Assembly (NCBI GenBank): GCA_900642245.1
Contig: CAAAJI010000017.1
Location: 470,168-501,343 of the forward strand
Direction of reading: 5' to 3'
Source of the DNA: Fragilaria radians
Taxonomy: Eukaryota; Bacillariophyta; Fragilariophyceae; Fragilariales; Fragilariaceae
Length of the DNA: 31,176 bases
In this document: positions 27,356-31,176 of the stretch, in pieces
How positions within the stretch are numbered: the first letter of the stretch is position 1
Layout: each line of letters begins with the position of its first letter
The notes under the pieces: model-generated
Seen by the model: only the letters and a program-made list of their open reading frames with translations
Told to the model about the DNA's origin: nothing
Database searches by the model: none
Position numbers and translations under genes: made by a program

Positions 27356-29287
27356 GTCATGCTCAAACCATGAACTCACTGTTGTTACGATATAAAGTCA
27401 GTAATTCTACTAAGGCTAGGAGTTACCATACATAATGACACTCCCATTTTTCAATGTTACCGATCTGTGCAAAATAAATACTGACTTTTCAAGAAGTGAA
27501 ATCATTGCTTTTTTGTAATTAATATTAGACGTTAATGTCAACTTGTCTGATAATACATCCAATTAAAGAAGACTTCTTCAAACCCTGGGAGTCAAGATAT
27601 CAAGGCAACCTTGATATTTACAAACAATAAACCTTAACTTGTCGTTCATTCCTCTATCATTTTTGAATCTTGTATAGCTCCATATTGGTCGTAGCTGTTA
27701 CTCCCGCGTCTGGGATATACTTTATTGGAACCATGTCCTTAGCATGACATAGTGTATTGGGAAAGAAAAATTCCTAATTGAAAGGAGCAATCATTTTATG
27801 AACATTTATTTGCCTTTTAGTGTCACATAGGCGATGAGTGTGTTCCGGTTTTCAAGACTTCCAATGCTTCTTTTACTATTGAGAGTCAAGACTAACAAGC
27901 TGGGAAATGAGTGCACACCTATTCATGGATGTAAGGTCTACCTGCCAACATTGGAATGACAATAATTGATATATCATTTCATTTTTTTTAGAATTCAATA
28001 TAATCTAGTGAATGAAAATCGATAATGAAAATTTCTAAAGGTGCAAGCTCTTGAATAAAAACAACTAAGATGGTTTGTAAGGATGTAGCATCCTTCAATA
28101 TTCTAATATGATTCCACGTACAGGGATCTTGTTATTTCTTTCGCCGATTATTAATGAGCCATTGGCAGTCACATAGCAAAAGGAGACCAAGTTTCTTGAT
28201 CATAAGCTGTGACCTAAGCACGTTAGTTTCTAATTCGTACCATTCGAATTAAGAGACTACTATTACCCCCATAATCTTACACACATATGGTAGCATTTTG
28301 TTGGATCAATGGATTTCCCCCCATCACTTCATTTTTGTAGTTTTTGCAAAATTCTTAGCCATCGTAGGCACTCTGTGTGGTTCTTCATTTATCCGCAGTT
28401 GAAAAGTATTGCCATAGATAAAGTCATGAAGTGACTAAGGTACAATTTATGGAAAATAGTAACTAGGGTTCCAAGCTCTCCTAGATGTACTTTTCCTTTT
28501 ACTTACTGATGCTAAAGTACTTCGCCAGATTATAAGCAAGCACAGTGAATGACTGTCTTCTCTCGGACACGTTGGATAAGTGAAAATGTAAGGAAGTTTA
28601 ACCTTTCTTATGAAGAAGTGCATGGAGACGCTCTTATGAAGCATCTCAGACTTTACACCTGAATTATTGATGTGAAAGGTTGCATAAGTGTTAAACTTGC
28701 ATATTATCCATCATCACCAAGTTTAAGAATCTATAGCGACTAAATCAATCTTTTCTTTTTTTTCATCTTCATGATATATTTTTATACTCGTGTGTAATTA
28801 CTTTGTATAATTTGTATCAATTCTTCTCTCTAGGCGAGTGTACTCCAGATAAGAATCCTTTTAGTCTTGTTAGAAGACATTCTGTAAACTTGAAATAGGC
28901 ATCAATGTATGTTATTGCGTGTGACTGAATGGATAATGCTTTAAATCAAACGCAAGATTTTTCGAACTAAGACCAACAATACAGAGAATTTAAATTGAAT
29001 TCCTTTATTGGAAACACTCAGAATTATCCAGAAACTATCATCACCTTGCAGAGGACAAAATCCAGTCACAAATTGATTTTTTTACAAGATGTTAAACAAA
29101 GTTCAAAATGAAAAGTAAATTATATTTAAAGATAGAAACCATCGAAACGATGGAACTTTTTTAATGGAGGGTTTTTTAGTGAGAGTAACAACAAAAACTA
29201 GTAGTGCATCGAACACAAAAATGTTTCCATCAACCCATAAAAATCAATCGAAGTTATAACAGACAAGAGAGGGCGTTAGGCTTTTCG
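27356..29287. other. divergent promoter region, no gene seen
   Basis: About 1.9 kb lies between the 5' ends of the minus-strand DHHC gene and the plus-strand NSUN6 gene. The possible DHHC leader exon (27432-27447) lies at its left edge. An ATG at 29164 is in another frame from NSUN6 and opens a 33-codon upstream ORF. The rest is AT-rich with no credible coding frame. Confidence 0.5.
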
Positions 29288-30983
29288 ATGCATCCCAGAA
29301 CAATATCGTTAGACGAATATGAGATTTCCATCGATCCAGAGGTTCGACAATTTTTGACTGATCAATATCTTCCTTCACACTACCAGGATATAGATGCGGT
29401 TCAAGAGTACATTGATCGTTTCTTGGAGTCTCTCAAACAAGCACCGCAAACTTCCATGTTTCGTATCAATTTTTGCCTCGCATCTGCTGTAGAAAAAGTT
29501 ATGGAAGACTTGCGATGTCACTTCAAACAAAATTGGAAAGAAGGATCTGTTCATTTACGCATTAGTGATCATTTTTCGGATGTTATTGAGATACACGTTA
29601 ATGCTTGTGATGTTACTAGCATTCACACACCCGGTGCCGTCGCCACCATGACTGCTACTAGTGATGCGAATTCGCAACTATCGCATTGTACTGTACCCGA
29701 ACCATCTCAAAGTTATCCGATTCTGTTTTCCCATTGGCCGCGTCGACGTCAATTTGGATGGCCTATGACTCATCGAATTGTCCTGTGTGATAGATTCTGT
29801 GCAGAAGCCGTCTTGAGAGGTTCCCATGTTTTCATTCCAGGAATTCTCTGCACAGACAATGCAATTGAAGCTGGTGAAACTGTAGCTGTTTATGGGTATA
29901 TGGGACGTGATTCTTCCAAGCCAACAAGAGGTGGTACCCTTGAGCAAAAAGAGGTCAGGGGCTTATGCTTGTTTTTAGGCTTAGGCTTGGCTCATGAAAA
30001 CCGTGAACAACTTGTAGCACCAAATGGCCACGGCCTCGGTGTATATATGACTCTATCGAGAGCGGGGACTATTCTGCCTCCATTAGATAGATTAGGGAAC
30101 CTGGGGATGCTTCAAAACCTACCATCCATTGCTGTAGCTCATGCACTGGATGCTCAACCGGGTCATATAATTCTGGATATGTGTTCTGCACCGGGAGGTA
30201 AAACGACACATCTGGCTAGCTTAACGAGAGGTAAATCATTCATCATTGCATGTGACAAAAGTCAAAGTAAGGTACACAAAATGAAGCAACTCGTAGAAAC
30301 GATGGGAGCTACACATTGTATATCAGTTATCCCCCTTGATACTACAAAATGCATCGATGATGATCATGACAATGGTACATGTGTCCTAGACGTAAGTTTG
30401 ACTTGTAAAATTATGACAACGCAGCTCAAACGGAAGGAGGATTTTATCTCAGTATAACATGTTTTTCCAGATTGTTAGGAAAGAACTAAAGAAGCACAAT
30501 AATCTTGATAATCTCCGAGGGTTTCCTCGTGAATCATTCGATAGGATTTTGTTGGATCCACCTTGCAGCGCTCTGGGACTGCGACCAAAACTTGGAGTAT
30601 CAATTACGGCAAAAGATTTGAAGAAAGCTGCCACGTATCAACGTGCATTCTTACTTCAAGCCATGGACCTTCTCAAGCCGGGCGGGATTCTAACCTACAG
30701 TACATGCACCATCAATCCCATGGAAAATGAGGGTAATGTGGCATACATGTTGAGAAACTTTGGTGATCAACTGAAATTGCTACCCGTCCCTCCTGACGGT
30801 CTCGGCCAAGCAGGACTACTTGGTAGCGATTTGCTCGAAGAAGAACGATTATATGTGAAACGATTTGATCCCACTGATAGGAAGGATGATTGCATGGGCT
30901 TTTTTCTGGCAAAATTTCAAAAGAGATCAACAGAATCACATTTGTGCGATGATGACCCAAATAAAATTCGTCAGGTTTCTTGA
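29288..30983 (+). CDS. NSUN6: NSUN6-type RNA cytosine-5 methyltransferase, two exons
   Basis: NSUN6 methylates C5 of cytosine in tRNA (C72 near the acceptor end in animals) and some mRNAs, using S-adenosylmethionine. Exons 29288-30391 and 30471-30983 give 538 residues. I chose the ATG at 29288 because the longer frame opens with GTG and the family N-terminus (SIDPEVRQFL) follows closely. Residues about 160-260 form a PUA-type RNA-binding domain (LCDRFCAEAVLRGSHVFIPG, then GETVAVYGYM), the hallmark of NSUN6. The Rossmann-like catalytic domain has the SAM motif ILDMCSAPGGKTTHLA (Asp297), the motif IV Cys400 in DPPCSALG and the motif VI nucleophile Cys447 in YSTCTINPMENEG. Both catalytic cysteines are present, so it should be active. 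It is somewhat longer than human NSUN6 (469 residues), mainly between the N-terminal part and the PUA domain. Confidence 0.92.
30392..30470 (+). other. intron of NSUN6 (79 nt)
   Basis: The donor GTAAGT follows CCTAGAC and the acceptor TTTTTCCAG precedes ATTGTTAGG. The join is phase 0 (...CVLD then IVRKELKK). Unspliced, the first exon would end at a stop at 30455-30457 and lose both catalytic cysteines. Confidence 0.88.
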
Positions 30984-31176
30984 ACTTCTTCCAAGTGTGC
31001 TCCCTGGTGGCCATTGATGAATAAAACCCAGCAAAGCAAGAAACGTTCCTTCCAGCAAAACTCAATAAATTATTGATGAGGAGCAAGAAAGAAGCTAAGA
31101 TACGAATATAGAATATTAATGTTATAATTATTGAGTATAAGGTTCAGATTTCTTGGCTAATGGCAAGAAGCAGACC
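30984..31176. promoter_or_regulatory. 3' region of NSUN6 with candidate poly(A) signals
   Basis: AATAAA hexamers lie at 31020-31025 and 31064-31069, 37 and 81 bp past the stop codon. The second sits inside a short AT-rich palindrome (31062-31076). No gene is seen before the window ends. Confidence 0.45.

Noticed and set aside
29164..29262. Alternative NSUN6 start at an upstream ATG
   Set aside because: It is in another frame and reaches a stop after 32 codons; at most it is an upstream ORF.
30712..31086. Minus-strand 124-residue frame at the right end
   Set aside because: It is antisense to the NSUN6 catalytic domain and shows no protein family features.
1..31176. tRNA genes, CRISPR arrays, inverted-repeat transposons and viral genes
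   Set aside because: No convincing TpsiC loop and cloverleaf, no regularly spaced repeat array, and no transposase, polymerase or capsid-like frame was found on either strand by eye.

Overview
The window is nuclear DNA of a eukaryote. Genes are monocistronic on both strands and separated by long AT-rich spacers. Several are interrupted by short GT-AG introns of 74 to 84 nt, mostly opening with GTAAGT. A DUF1995 protein, from a family otherwise known in cyanobacteria and chloroplasts, points to a photosynthetic organism. Compact genes, few small introns, a signal-peptide-like N-terminus on that protein and a protein-only RNase P together suggest an alga with a secondary plastid, for example a diatom or other stramenopile. 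That placement is inference and I cannot name a genus.

Layout from left to right: an NmrA-like NAD(P)-binding protein (minus, 1310-2308); a sparse stretch with one 56-codon small ORF (3811-3981); a two-pass membrane protein resembling the V-ATPase assembly factor Pkr1 (plus, 5159-5434); a three-piece gene for proteinaceous RNase P, PRORP (minus, 5833-8435), with an apparent one-base frameshift; 2.7 kb of AT-rich spacer with small repeats; a membrane-anchored F-box plus cytochrome b5 protein (plus, 11170-12378) that converges within 23 bp on a Mog1-type Ran-binding protein (minus, 12402-12938); a 2318-residue protein of unknown function with a recent 816-bp internal tandem duplication (minus, 14313-21269); 2.9 kb of spacer with an old diverged direct repeat; a three-exon DUF1995 gene with a 27-nt microexon (minus, 24203-25245); a DHHC-type protein S-acyltransferase with a degenerate cysteine-rich domain (minus, 26177 to about 27355 or 27447); and a two-exon NSUN6-type RNA cytosine-5 methyltransferase (plus, 29288-30983).

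The genes do not form an operon or one pathway. Two act on tRNA (PRORP on 5' ends, NSUN6 probably on C5 methylation), one on nuclear transport (Mog1), one on protein palmitoylation, one perhaps on V-ATPase assembly and one probably in the plastid. I found no rRNA, tRNA, CRISPR array, virus or intact transposon. The least explained items are the giant repeat-containing protein, the F-box/cytochrome b5 fusion and the PRORP frameshift.
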